Assembly (NCBI GenBank): GCA_002497295.1
Contig: DANO01000022.1
Span: 1 to 10,908 of the forward strand
Source of the DNA: Euryarchaeota archaeon UBA171
Lineage (GTDB): Archaea; Thermoplasmatota; Poseidoniia; Poseidoniales; Thalassarchaeaceae
Reading direction: 5' to 3'
DNA length: 10,908 nucleotides
Positions 1-6,223 of the stretch are shown here, piece by piece (positions within the stretch are counted from its first letter, which is position 1; each line of letters opens with the position of its first letter). Made by a program: the position numbers and the translations under genes. The notes under the pieces are model-generated. The model ran no database searches. It was not told the origin of the DNA and saw nothing but the letters and a program-made list of their open reading frames with translations.

Positions 1-1
1 T

Positions 2-109
2 TGGAAGGAAGAGGGAGCCACAAGTAGCGAAACAATTGCAAGATTGTCTCGTACAGAAAATGATCTTTTCAATAAGATAGAGAAAATTTTCTTTTCATCG
101 AAGGAATAA
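2..109 (+). CDS. C-terminal end of an unidentified protein (partial, enters from left)
   Basis: An open frame (frame 2) runs from the window edge to TAA at 107-109, giving 35 residues. The visible peptide is hydrophilic and probably helical, with the stretch ARLSRTENDLFNKIEKIFF near its end. That amino-acid mix looks like real coding sequence, but the piece is too short to assign to a family. Frame 3 is also open from the edge to a TAG at 78-80, so the choice of frame is a judgement. The upstream sequence is needed to name the gene. Confidence 0.4.
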   Translation, partial: WKEEGATSSETIARLSRTENDLFNKIEKIFFSSKE

Positions 110-195
110 GCATTGAGCGATTAAGATACATTCTGTCCTCGGCGGTTTGCCCCCGGAACTCCGGATTACAATTGTGATAACAGAAAAAGCATTAT

Positions 196-234
196 TGTCA
201 TACCCAACATTACCTAGTGTAATTGGTATGGACA
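196..234. repeat. imperfect inverted repeat / hairpin
   Basis: Bases 196-213 pair with 219-234 around a 5-base loop (CTAGT). Fifteen Watson-Crick pairs form, with bulges at 205, 208-209 and 230. The right arm shares bases with a second inverted repeat: GGACAGAAT at 230-238 is the exact reverse complement of ATTCTGTCC at 130-138. The two pairings exclude each other. No T-run follows, so a simple terminator is not supported. It may be a structured leader, the end of a small mobile element, or chance in AT-rich DNA. Confidence 0.35.
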
Positions 235-281
235 GAATATTGATGCCATAACAGGCGATCTCAGAGGTGATATGGCGGCCC

Positions 282-290
282 AATATTTAT
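282..290 (+). promoter_or_regulatory. putative TATA box for the PH-kinase membrane gene
   Basis: The run AATATTTAT is centred about 27 bases before GTG 313 (30 before GTG 316), the usual distance from an archaeal TATA box to its transcription start. If it is used, the mRNA would begin at or near the start codon. A GAGGT at 305-309 could instead act as a Shine-Dalgarno site on a longer transcript. Confidence 0.35.
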
Positions 291-312
291 GTCAATCATT
301 ACCAGAGGTTAG

Positions 313-1716
313 GTGGTGAGCGAGCCCCAATCACAGGATTTCTTGATTCATACTTGTTTGAGATGGTTTTTTGTCAATCCAATTTTTCTAAGTTTAGAGA
401 TTATTTTCATAAATATATTGCTTGATTTCCAATTTGATATTAACGAAGTGTCCTTTTTGGGTGGCTCAGTATTTGCAGTTTTTTCTTTGATCTACTTTTT
501 TCTGGACTTTTCACCAGTAACTCCCGCCCAGACTTCTTTGATATTGATGGCGGCTATTTCAGAATTGATACTTTCATTTGGATCATATGATTTCTCAAAG
601 TATTGGATTATGTTGATACTTGTTATCTTCCAGATAGTAGTTGGATTCTCGTATTATCGCCGTTCTCCAATATTAGTCTCGAATGATGGGATTTCCATTC
701 ATGGAGACTCATTTCCGATGAAAGATTTAGCGGTTGAGGTTAGGATAAGAATGGCGGGCGGTTTTTTTGGTTTTGGAGATATTACCATACATCATGCTGC
801 AAAAAAACATATGGTATCTGGAATACATCAACCAATGGAAGTTCGACGTGTATTGATAGATGATTATGACATCAAACCGCATCCCCAGCGTGCTTCTTGG
901 ACGGGCACCCTAATCCCCTTTCTTACATTTTTAACTATTTTATTATCTGCTAATGTAGTTATTTTCTCCATAATGTATTCTTACTTCAACGAACTTTCAA
1001 CCTCTTTCCGAATCTTAGCAAGTATAATTTCAATGATCTTTTTTGTTTTAATTTTACTTAATATTCGGATTCCTCGAGTCAGAATGGATCCTGCTTCAGA
1101 TCTGCTCCATCTAAATATCATAAATACTGGCACGTGGACCCAGATATTCGAGAAAACAGATAGCTTGGTTGTAAAGCAATTATATCGTTGTGGATGGGGA
1201 CATAATGACTACAGAGATCACAAGGCACCAGTAATTGGGAAGAAAATATGCGGAAAGTGGAATCCACTTGCTCTTGTATTGATGCACAATCTAATGTTGA
1301 TTTACCAAATGATAGGGGTCCACCGTAGAATGATTTACGAACACGAAATACAGGCAATCCCTCGAACCTATATTACAGCCAAATCACATAGGTACATCCA
1401 GGATTATGTCTCCAATCCATTGACTTCAGATAATGTCCCTGAAGACATTGTCGAACAATTTGTGCAGTTAAACAATGATTTGGAACGTTGTGGTTTGTTT
1501 ATTGATGATATTCATGCAGGTAATGTTAGATTAACAGAAAATGGGAAAGTCCGTATTGTTGATGGTGAATTATATACTGGTGGAGAGATGCTCGTCAAGA
1601 ATGTTCTAGTTAAAGGAATAGACAATCGAATTGACAGCATGCAGCCAGTATTGGGTTGTAACCGGATAATCAGATGGGTCGACGATAGATTGTCCGTAGA
1701 TGAGATTGTGAGATAG
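313..1716 (+). CDS. polytopic membrane protein with PH-like domain and C-terminal kinase-like domain
   Basis: The protein has 467 residues. Hydrophobic spans lie near residues 18-40, 46-66, 71-90, 96-114, 199-223 and 233-252. Between spans 4 and 5, residues 119-187 resemble a bacterial PH domain of the YdbS/bPH2 type (pattern G-x-F-G-F-G-D-I-T-I, then M-E-V-R-R-V-L-I). The soluble C-terminus from about 260 looks like a protein or small-molecule kinase fold: LVVK (K288, candidate ATP lysine), an acidic helix around E343/E345, a hinge-like HRYIQDYV, then D-I-H-A-G-N (D399, N404) followed by I-V-D-G-E (D417), which fits the catalytic loop and DFG Asp of APH/WaaP-like kinases. I see no clear glycine-rich loop. 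The start is GTG 313 or GTG 316; TAG at 310-312 blocks any longer form. The gene is markedly AT-rich compared with the operons to its right. Substrate and role are unknown, and the kinase call is an inference from motifs. Confidence 0.75.
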   Translation: MVSEPQSQDFLIHTCLRWFFVNPIFLSLEIIFINILLDFQFDINEVSFLGGSVFAVFSLIYFFLDFSPVTPAQTSLILMAAISELILSFGSYDFSKYWIMLILVIFQIVVGFSYYRRSPILVSNDGISIHGDSFPMKDLAVEVRIRMAGGFFGFGDITIHHAAKKHMVSGIHQPMEVRRVLIDDYDIKPHPQRASWTGTLIPFLTFLTILLSANVVIFSIMYSYFNELSTSFRILASIISMIFFVLILLNIRIPRVRMDPASDLLHLNIINTGTWTQIFEKTDSLVVKQLYRCGWGHNDYRDHKAPVIGKKICGKWNPLALVLMHNLMLIYQMIGVHRRMIYEHEIQAIPRTYITAKSHRYIQDYVSNPLTSDNVPEDIVEQFVQLNNDLERCGLFIDDIHAGNVRLTENGKVRIVDGELYTGGEMLVKNVLVKGIDNRIDSMQPVLGCNRIIRWVDDRLSVDEIVR

Positions 1717-1782
1717 AATCTCTACAACATATCGAATGAAACAATCTGGTTCTTGTTGCCATTTATACCTCCCGATTTGAGA

Positions 1783-1794
1783 TTTCATAATAAA
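1783..1794 (+). promoter_or_regulatory. putative TATA box for the 54-residue membrane peptide
   Basis: The AT-only stretch around TTTCATAATAAA is centred about 28 bases before the ATG at 1817, as expected for a leaderless archaeal gene. No Shine-Dalgarno site sits close to that ATG; the nearest purine run (AAAGGGG, ending 1798) is too far away. A second AT run, ATTTATAC, lies at 1761-1768. Confidence 0.35.
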
Positions 1795-1816
1795 GGGGTC
1801 TAATCTTGTCTTTGCT

Positions 1817-1981
1817 ATGAAGGACATAGGTCAGATAGAAGAAGAATTGGCGAACAAGGCTGAACCAATATTGGGATTCAAGCCGTCATCGAAAATCAAG
1901 AGGGGGCCGATTGGAATAATAATCAGCATATTTTGTATCGCGATCGTAATCCTGGAAATGAATCGATCTGGTGTAATTTAA
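1817..1981 (+). CDS. small single-span membrane protein (54 residues), unidentified
   Basis: An ATG-to-TAA frame encodes 54 residues. Residues 1-30 are charged (MKDIGQIEEELANK, then a basic stretch KIKRG). A strongly hydrophobic helix follows at 31-46 (PIGIIISIFCIAIVIL), then a short tail. The basic residues just before the helix predict a cytoplasmic N-terminus. This acidic helix, basic patch, membrane span layout is that of a real small membrane protein, and the AT box about 28 bases upstream fits a leaderless promoter. It lies between two other membrane-protein genes and may work with either. I do not recognise a family. The frame is short enough that chance cannot be excluded. Confidence 0.5.
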   Translation: MKDIGQIEEELANKAEPILGFKPSSKIKRGPIGIIISIFCIAIVILEMNRSGVI

Positions 1982-2093
1982 CTTAATCAATAATAATGAT
2001 TGAAAATCGGGAACTCGAAGAGGTTCTGAGAGAAGAATAATGCGAAGAAGTGCATTGGACTAAACCTAAAAATGACTCACTGGTCTCACCCTC
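1982..2093. other. short intergenic stretch
   Basis: This gap holds a 14-codon ATG frame at 1996-2040 (mostly charged residues, TAA stop). It is too short to call a gene, though its composition is protein-like. The right end carries the promoter-like element of the next gene. Confidence 0.3.
2057..2073 (+). promoter_or_regulatory. putative BRE/TATA element of the 197-residue membrane protein gene
   Basis: A purine-containing segment GGACTAAACC is followed by the AT run CTAAAAAT (2066-2073), whose centre is about 25 bases before the GTG at 2094. No Shine-Dalgarno site precedes that GTG, and TGA at 2073-2075 limits the frame upstream. Together these favour a leaderless transcript starting at or next to 2094. 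Confidence 0.4.
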
Positions 2094-2687
2094 GTGGAAC
2101 TCATCTTCGGTCTTGAGAACTTGATCTTACCTTTGGCTATCTTGTCTCTGATGATGCTGGTTGTTGTGTGGTTATTCTTCCAAGCGGCTAAACCGGAGAA
2201 CAAGAGAATTCAGAATGAACGTGCCCCCACAATAATCGAACTATCTTGGTTAGTCCCCCTTTTAGTCATCGCAATTAGTACTGGCGGGGCGGGGATCGTC
2301 ACCATAGTGCCCTTATTCTTCGTGAGAATGTACCTAGTGAAACTATACCAGATTTTCAATCCAGATTGGAGGGAGGATGGTACGACCACAGGGGTCCCTG
2401 TGCTGGAAAAAGCAGCGGCGGCTCTGAAAGAAATCCCCTCCCCCGACGAAGTCGCCCAGAAGTATACAAAAAAAACAGCGGAATACGTTTCCAACGAATA
2501 TAGCGACAAGAACAGCCCCATCCGCCTCTTCATGAATGGTATCCGCAGCTCGATGGCGCCCTTTGGGAGATTCCACGACCGCCATCACGACAAAGCGTGG
2601 TTCGTAATATTGGCATACCTCGTAATCCTCTCAATATGCATCCCGCTACTAATCTTGAGCATAGCTCTTCCTGAATTATTGTTTTGA
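2094..2687 (+). CDS. uncharacterised membrane protein, three or four spans
   Basis: The protein has 197 residues starting at GTG. Hydrophobic segments are at residues 10-30, 50-82 (long and glycine-broken around ISTGGAGIV, so one span or a re-entrant pair) and 168-193. Between them, residues 88-165 form a soluble, charged loop rich in Lys, Glu and Pro (for example LEKAAAALKEIPSPDEVAQ). A His/Asp cluster F-H-D-R-H-H-D at 160-166 lies just before the last span and could bind metal, though this is speculative. The gene is convergent with the RadB-like gene, with only 25 bases between the stops, and its composition is closer to the operon genes than to its AT-rich left neighbours. I do not recognise a family. 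Confidence 0.7.
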   Translation: MELIFGLENLILPLAILSLMMLVVVWLFFQAAKPENKRIQNERAPTIIELSWLVPLLVIAISTGGAGIVTIVPLFFVRMYLVKLYQIFNPDWREDGTTTGVPVLEKAAAALKEIPSPDEVAQKYTKKTAEYVSNEYSDKNSPIRLFMNGIRSSMAPFGRFHDRHHDKAWFVILAYLVILSICIPLLILSIALPELLF

Positions 2688-2706
2688 GCGTAAAGGACGC
2701 CAAGGG

Positions 2707-2716
2707 ATGACGTCAT
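2707..2716. repeat. 10-base perfect palindrome at convergent gene junction
   Basis: ATGACGTCAT is its own reverse complement and overlaps the stop codon of the minus-strand RadB-like gene. A small 4-base-pair hairpin (GCGT/ACGC, 2688-2700) lies just to its left. Either could mark where the two converging transcripts end, but no strong T-run confirms a terminator. Confidence 0.25.
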
Positions 2717-3258
2717 GATGTTGATACGACTGAGAACTCGCCATTATTCCGTTCCAGCTCAACCTCACAATCTGAGGATTTGAGGACGCGTCTAGAACCC
2801 ATGTCTTGCCGACTTAGGAACCATGTATCCAGCCCCATCCTCTCGAGCATATGTCGTGACCTGGCTGTCATGTCGGTCCCTCCTGATGCGTCTTGATTGC
2901 CTAAGGATGTGGCCACAACCCGTCCGTTGGTTGAATCCAGAATCTTTTGTAACCTGGAAATCTCCGACTTCCCAGCTCTGCCGTGATTTCTGCACCATGG
3001 CCACATTATCACCAGGTCCGCCGTTCTTAGGATTATAGGATCTGACTCGATTGCTTCAGTGGACCCGACCAATAGCTTAGAAAGGAGCTCACCATTAACT
3101 GAACCTAGTACGGATTTCGCTGATGCAGCTGGAAGTTCACCAATCCAGAAGACATTAGATCCGGAAAGTAAGGCCTTTTTCACCACCTGCAGGCAAAGCA
3201 GCATGCCGTCATTGCCAGGCCCATGTACGAGATGTACTGACCGATGCTCTTCAATCAT
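2713..3258 (-). CDS. RecA/RadB-like protein with degenerate P-loop
   Basis: The protein has 181 residues and reads like a shortened archaeal RadB, a RecA-family recombinase paralogue without the N-terminal HhH domain. The start, VHLVHGPGNDGMLLCLQ, lines up with the RadB beta strand and Walker A, but at G-P-x-G-x-G-K-T it reads G-P-G-N-D-G-M-L, so the nucleotide-binding Lys-Thr is Met19-Leu20. The Walker B region (DLVIMW, 81-86) lacks the expected Asp. The C-terminus still keeps the RadB order: a GG-x-x-M-L-E helix near 127-140, then W-F-L, G-S-R-R-V, and two final strands ending EFSVVS. It probably does not hydrolyse ATP and may act as a partner or regulator; this is inference. The start is ATG with a strong GGAGG 7 bases upstream (3266-3270). 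It is the last gene of the purB operon, 40 bases after purB. Confidence 0.65.
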   Translation of the reverse strand: MIEEHRSVHLVHGPGNDGMLLCLQVVKKALLSGSNVFWIGELPAASAKSVLGSVNGELLSKLLVGSTEAIESDPIILRTADLVIMWPWCRNHGRAGKSEISRLQKILDSTNGRVVATSLGNQDASGGTDMTARSRHMLERMGLDTWFLSRQDMGSRRVLKSSDCEVELERNNGEFSVVSTS

Positions 3259-3298
3259 GATCCCCCCTCCAATTCAGGGTTATTGATTTCCTCTATCT

Positions 3299-4645
3299 CT
3301 ACAGGACTGATTCTGCTCTGCTGATCGCTGCGTCTACAATTTCACCGCTAACTCCGAGATGCCCTCTGGGATCGAACATTTCCACCAACTCCGCCTCAGA
3401 TACAAGACTCATTATCTGGGTGTCTAGCTTGCAGGTTTCGAGAAGATTGCAACCGTCACTCAACGCCTTCATCGACGCCACCCTCAGTGCCTCATGAGCC
3501 GCGTCCCTGTGCATCCCGACATCGACAAGTGCGAGCATGACCTTCTCGGCCATCACGAGGCCGTGTTGGGACTCGATATTAGCGAGCATCCTCTCCTGAT
3601 CGACCACACATCTCGACATGACCCGATTGCACTTCCAGAGTATATCGTCCAACAGTATCATCGAATGCGATAGTGTGAATCTCTCGGCCGATGAGTTCGC
3701 AAGATCTCTCTCATGCCACAGTAGCGCATTCTCATAAGAGGGGATGACCATCGAACGGACAATCCTCGCTAAGCCGCATGCATTTTCGGCTGTTATGGGG
3801 TTTCTCTTGTGTGCCATTGTTGATGATCCGACCTGATTCTTCACATCGAACCATTCTGAAACTTCGGCTATTTCGGATCTCTGCAGGTTCCTAATCTCCT
3901 GAAGCAATTTCTCAACGCTGGTGGCGGTGTTAGCCATCCATGAAACCCATTCGATGTACCTGTCCCTCCCAACAACTTGGGTAGTCGCAACAGGTACAGT
4001 CAGCCCCAAACTCTCCAATATTAGTCTTTGAAGTTCCATGGCACCATCTCCCTGGGCTGCACCCGTTCCAACCGCTCCGAGGAATTTACCAGCGGTTACC
4101 CGTCCCTCTGCTTCCAAAAGCCTCTCGTAGTGCCGGACGAATTCATCGATGAAGACTGCAATCTTCAGACCAAAGGTGATTGGGACTGCGGCTTGTCCGT
4201 GGGTCCTACCCAGCATGACCGTATCTCGTTCCCTTCCAGCAAGATCCGATAGAGTAGATATCAAAGCCGATAGAGCCTCTTTCTGCATCCTCAAAGAATC
4301 CTTTATCTGAAGCGCAACTGCGGTGTCGACGATATCATTGGAAGTCGCTCCGAGATGTATGCACCAAGCTGCATCCCCGGCTTGTTCGGCCATAGCCTTC
4401 GTCAGTGCCATAATGTCGTGACGGGTAATCTGCTCTATCTCGTCGACACGATCCGCCGTCACGATTTCTGGGACGGATATCCTCCCGATCTCATCATCAT
4501 GCTCGGCGCTTACTCGGCCCATTTTAGCGTGCGCGGAAACCAAAGCCCGTTCTACAGCCAACTGACGGGAGTGCCGCCCCTCTCTGGACCATATCGCTTT
4601 AGCCTCTGGACGTCCATAGCGGTAGTCTATCGGAGATACTGACAC
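3299..4645 (-). CDS. purB: adenylosuccinate lyase
   Basis: This enzyme makes two fumarate-releasing cuts in purine synthesis: SAICAR to AICAR, and adenylosuccinate to AMP. It is a cytosolic homotetramer in the fumarase/aspartase superfamily. With the GTG start at 4645 it has 448 residues, normal for the family. Visible signatures are SPIDYRYG at the N-terminus, TRHD and HLGATSNDIVDTA, GRTHGQ carrying the catalytic His, and the flexible signature loop GSSTMAHKRNP carrying the catalytic Ser. An in-frame GTG at 4666 would add seven residues (GLGPHN-type leader). I prefer 4645 because archaeal PurB proteins begin very near the S-P-I-D-Y-R-Y-G motif. Neither start has a clear Shine-Dalgarno site. 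A perfect inverted repeat lies between the two candidate starts. The gene is preceded by the Dph6-like gene and followed by the RadB-like gene on the same strand. Confidence 0.95.
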   Translation of the reverse strand: MSVSPIDYRYGRPEAKAIWSREGRHSRQLAVERALVSAHAKMGRVSAEHDDEIGRISVPEIVTADRVDEIEQITRHDIMALTKAMAEQAGDAAWCIHLGATSNDIVDTAVALQIKDSLRMQKEALSALISTLSDLAGRERDTVMLGRTHGQAAVPITFGLKIAVFIDEFVRHYERLLEAEGRVTAGKFLGAVGTGAAQGDGAMELQRLILESLGLTVPVATTQVVGRDRYIEWVSWMANTATSVEKLLQEIRNLQRSEIAEVSEWFDVKNQVGSSTMAHKRNPITAENACGLARIVRSMVIPSYENALLWHERDLANSSAERFTLSHSMILLDDILWKCNRVMSRCVVDQERMLANIESQHGLVMAEKVMLALVDVGMHRDAAHEALRVASMKALSDGCNLLETCKLDTQIMSLVSEAELVEMFDPRGHLGVSGEIVDAAISRAESVL

Positions 4646-4650
4646 ATTAT

Positions 4651-4666
4651 GTGGGCCGAGGCCCAC
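4651..4666. promoter_or_regulatory. perfect inverted repeat at the purB start
   Basis: GTGGGCC, a GA spacer, then GGCCCAC: seven perfect pairs with a 2-base centre. It lies 5 bases before the preferred purB GTG (4645) and overlaps the alternative GTG (4666). The 2-base centre is poor for an RNA hairpin loop but typical of an operator for a dimeric DNA-binding protein. A purine-responsive or operon-internal regulator is possible; no factor can be named. Confidence 0.4.
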
Positions 4667-4688
4667 GCCTTGAGCCTATTGCTTTCTG

Positions 4689-5462
4689 TCAATCGGACAT
4701 TGAAACATTTTTGATTTCCCATATGCCTCGCTTACCATCCCATCGAGGAGCCCCTTCAAGGAGTATCTTACCGCTCATGTGGGGTCCACTCAGTACCAGT
4801 GTTTCGAACTCTCCGCCCTCCCCGTCTGGATGAAATCTATGTTTCTCAGAAAGCGAAATCAGCTCTTTCAGGGAGCCATGATCTAAAACCCGCCCCAACC
4901 ACGAAGAGTCTAATCCATCCGATGAAACTGAGACCATCACAACCTCGAACCCATGGGAGACTATGTCTGTCATATGGCGCCGTCCATCATGATGCCATAA
5001 GGGGGTGTGCACCGAGACTCCCAGTTCCGCGCCCAATCTCTCGATTCTGGTTTTTTGATAGTCCGACCTAAGTGCACCAACCACTATACCGTCCCAAGAA
5101 TCTTCAACACCATTTACAAATTCTGGGGCGTTTATCCCCCTTTTCTCGAACCAGCCCTCGACTGCCTCCCTGCTCACTCCCGAATGAAGCCCTTGCAGTA
5201 AGTCTGAGACCTCAGTCTCAGGTTCTCCCGCACTGACAACAGGTAGCCACGCACAGCCCATGGCTGAGCTTTGAAGCCCTGAAATCCACGATGAATCGGT
5301 TTGAAACATCATAGAATCGTCGGAGTCAACTAGTACTGTGCAGCAGGCCGCTATTTCCCACCCCTTCATCTGTGCCCACCATGCTGCATATGTCGAGTCT
5401 TTCCCGCCTGAATGTAGAACTATGACCCGACGAGTCTGCAAAGCGCTCTCTTTGACTGCCAC
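4689..5462 (-). CDS. dph6: diphthine-ammonia ligase family protein (Dph6/DUF71, PP-loop ATPase)
   Basis: The family's eukaryotic member amidates diphthine to diphthamide on elongation factor 2, using ATP and ammonium. From the GTG at 5462 the protein has 257 residues. The PP-loop SGGKDS is at 18-23. The family motifs follow in order: GALRSDYQKTRIE (129-141), TPLW, and the C-terminal GEGGEFETLVLSGPH (214-228). I chose GTG 5462 because GGAGG (5471-5467) lies 4 bases before it; a TTG at 5480 would place that site inside the gene and add six low-complexity residues. It is the first gene of the minus-strand operon, 43 bases before purB, and divergent from psmA. The exact substrate in this archaeon is inferred from the family. 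Confidence 0.85.
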   Translation of the reverse strand: MAVKESALQTRRVIVLHSGGKDSTYAAWWAQMKGWEIAACCTVLVDSDDSMMFQTDSSWISGLQSSAMGCAWLPVVSAGEPETEVSDLLQGLHSGVSREAVEGWFEKRGINAPEFVNGVEDSWDGIVVGALRSDYQKTRIERLGAELGVSVHTPLWHHDGRRHMTDIVSHGFEVVMVSVSSDGLDSSWLGRVLDHGSLKELISLSEKHRFHPDGEGGEFETLVLSGPHMSGKILLEGAPRWDGKRGIWEIKNVSMSD

Positions 5463-5515
5463 GCCCCCTCCGACAACCAAGATTGATAAGAGGCCTTCCG
5501 GGGTGATTAAGATTG
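5463..5515. promoter_or_regulatory. divergent promoter region between dph6-like gene and psmA
   Basis: Only 53 bases separate the two opposite starts, so both promoters must overlap here or lie within the coding regions. A 9-base direct repeat, AAGATTGAT, occurs at 5479-5487 and 5509-5517, 30 bases apart. The Shine-Dalgarno-like GGGGTGAT (5500-5507) serves psmA with 8-base spacing, and GGAGG (5467-5471, minus strand) serves the dph6-like gene. I see no clear TATA box. Confidence 0.4.
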
Positions 5516-6223
5516 ATGCAGCCTAGTGGAAGGGGATATGACCATGGAGTTTCGACATTCTCGCCTGATGGACGTTTGTATCAGGTGGAGTATGCCAGGG
5601 AGTCCGTCAAGAGAGGGACAACCACTGTAGGCCTGAAGTATCGAGATGGAGTAATACTGATTGTAGACAAGCGAATCTCTAGCAAGTTGATCATAATTGA
5701 CTCCATCGAGAAAATGTACAAGATAGACGACCACATAGGCTTCACCACATCGGGATTGATTGCAGATGCAAGGCAGTTGGTTGACAGAGCACGAGTCCAG
5801 TGTCAGATGAACAGAATGACTTATGGGGATCAAATTCCCGTTACAACTCTCGTCAAGAGAATGTGCGACCATAAGCAGTCTTTCACCCAATACGGCGGCG
5901 CTAGACCCTATGGAACCGCTTTACTCATTGCTGGCGTAGACTCGGAAGGCATCCACTTATTCGAAACAGATCCATCCGGCGCCTATCAGTCATACCATGC
6001 TGGCGCCATAGGTCGGGGCCGCTCTGAAGTGATAGAGTATTTCGAGGATAATTGGAAGCCGGGAATGACTCTCAACGCCGCAGTCAAGATGGGGCTCACA
6101 GCATTGAAATCATCTCTTGACGATGATTTGAACGGGGACGCCGTTGAGATAGCATATGTGGATTCTGACGGATATACCAAACTCGATCGCGACGCTACCG
6201 CCTCCCACATCAGCAAGGTCTGA
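5516..6223 (+). CDS. psmA: 20S proteasome alpha subunit
   Basis: The alpha subunit forms the outer heptameric rings and gate of the archaeal proteasome. ATG 5516 gives 235 residues and a 7-residue stretch before the gate motif, exactly as in the Thermoplasma protein; the TTG at 5513 adds only one codon. The proteasome alpha signature FSPDGRLYQVEYA is at 15-27. K66 in SIEK sits at the position known to dock the C-termini of the PAN/Cdc48 ATPases. QYGGARPYG is at 125-133. One change stands out: the gate motif Y8-D9-R10 reads Y8-D9-H10. GGGGTGAT 8 bases upstream is a good ribosome site. It opens the plus-strand superoperon. The beta subunit is not in this window. Confidence 0.96.
   Translation: MQPSGRGYDHGVSTFSPDGRLYQVEYARESVKRGTTTVGLKYRDGVILIVDKRISSKLIIIDSIEKMYKIDDHIGFTTSGLIADARQLVDRARVQCQMNRMTYGDQIPVTTLVKRMCDHKQSFTQYGGARPYGTALLIAGVDSEGIHLFETDPSGAYQSYHAGAIGRGRSEVIEYFEDNWKPGMTLNAAVKMGLTALKSSLDDDLNGDAVEIAYVDSDGYTKLDRDATASHISKV

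Larger units (their letters stand above)
110..312. other. intergenic region with inverted repeats, AT-rich
   Basis: No convincing gene lies here; the only sizeable open frame is a 62-codon minus-strand one with no recognisable features. The region holds a bulged hairpin at 196-234 and a perfect 9-base inverted repeat (130-138 with 230-238). Its right end carries a TATA-like AT run at 282-290 that probably belongs to the promoter of the next gene. I looked for a tRNA around the GC-rich stretch 137-165 and found no T-arm or acceptor pairing. Confidence 0.4.

Noticed and set aside
137..180. GC-rich patch that might be a tRNA or other stable RNA
   Set aside because: No T-loop consensus, no acceptor-stem pairing and no anticodon arm on either strand.
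95..283. 62-codon minus-strand open frame in the left intergenic region
   Set aside because: No recognisable motif, no ribosome site, and it spans the inverted repeats; composition is not protein-like.
1606..1827. 73-codon minus-strand frame over the end of the PH-kinase gene
   Set aside because: It overlaps a better supported plus-strand gene and has no family features.
2210..2533. 107-codon minus-strand frame
   Set aside because: It is antisense to the 197-residue membrane protein, whose hydrophobic spans and charged loop make more sense as protein.
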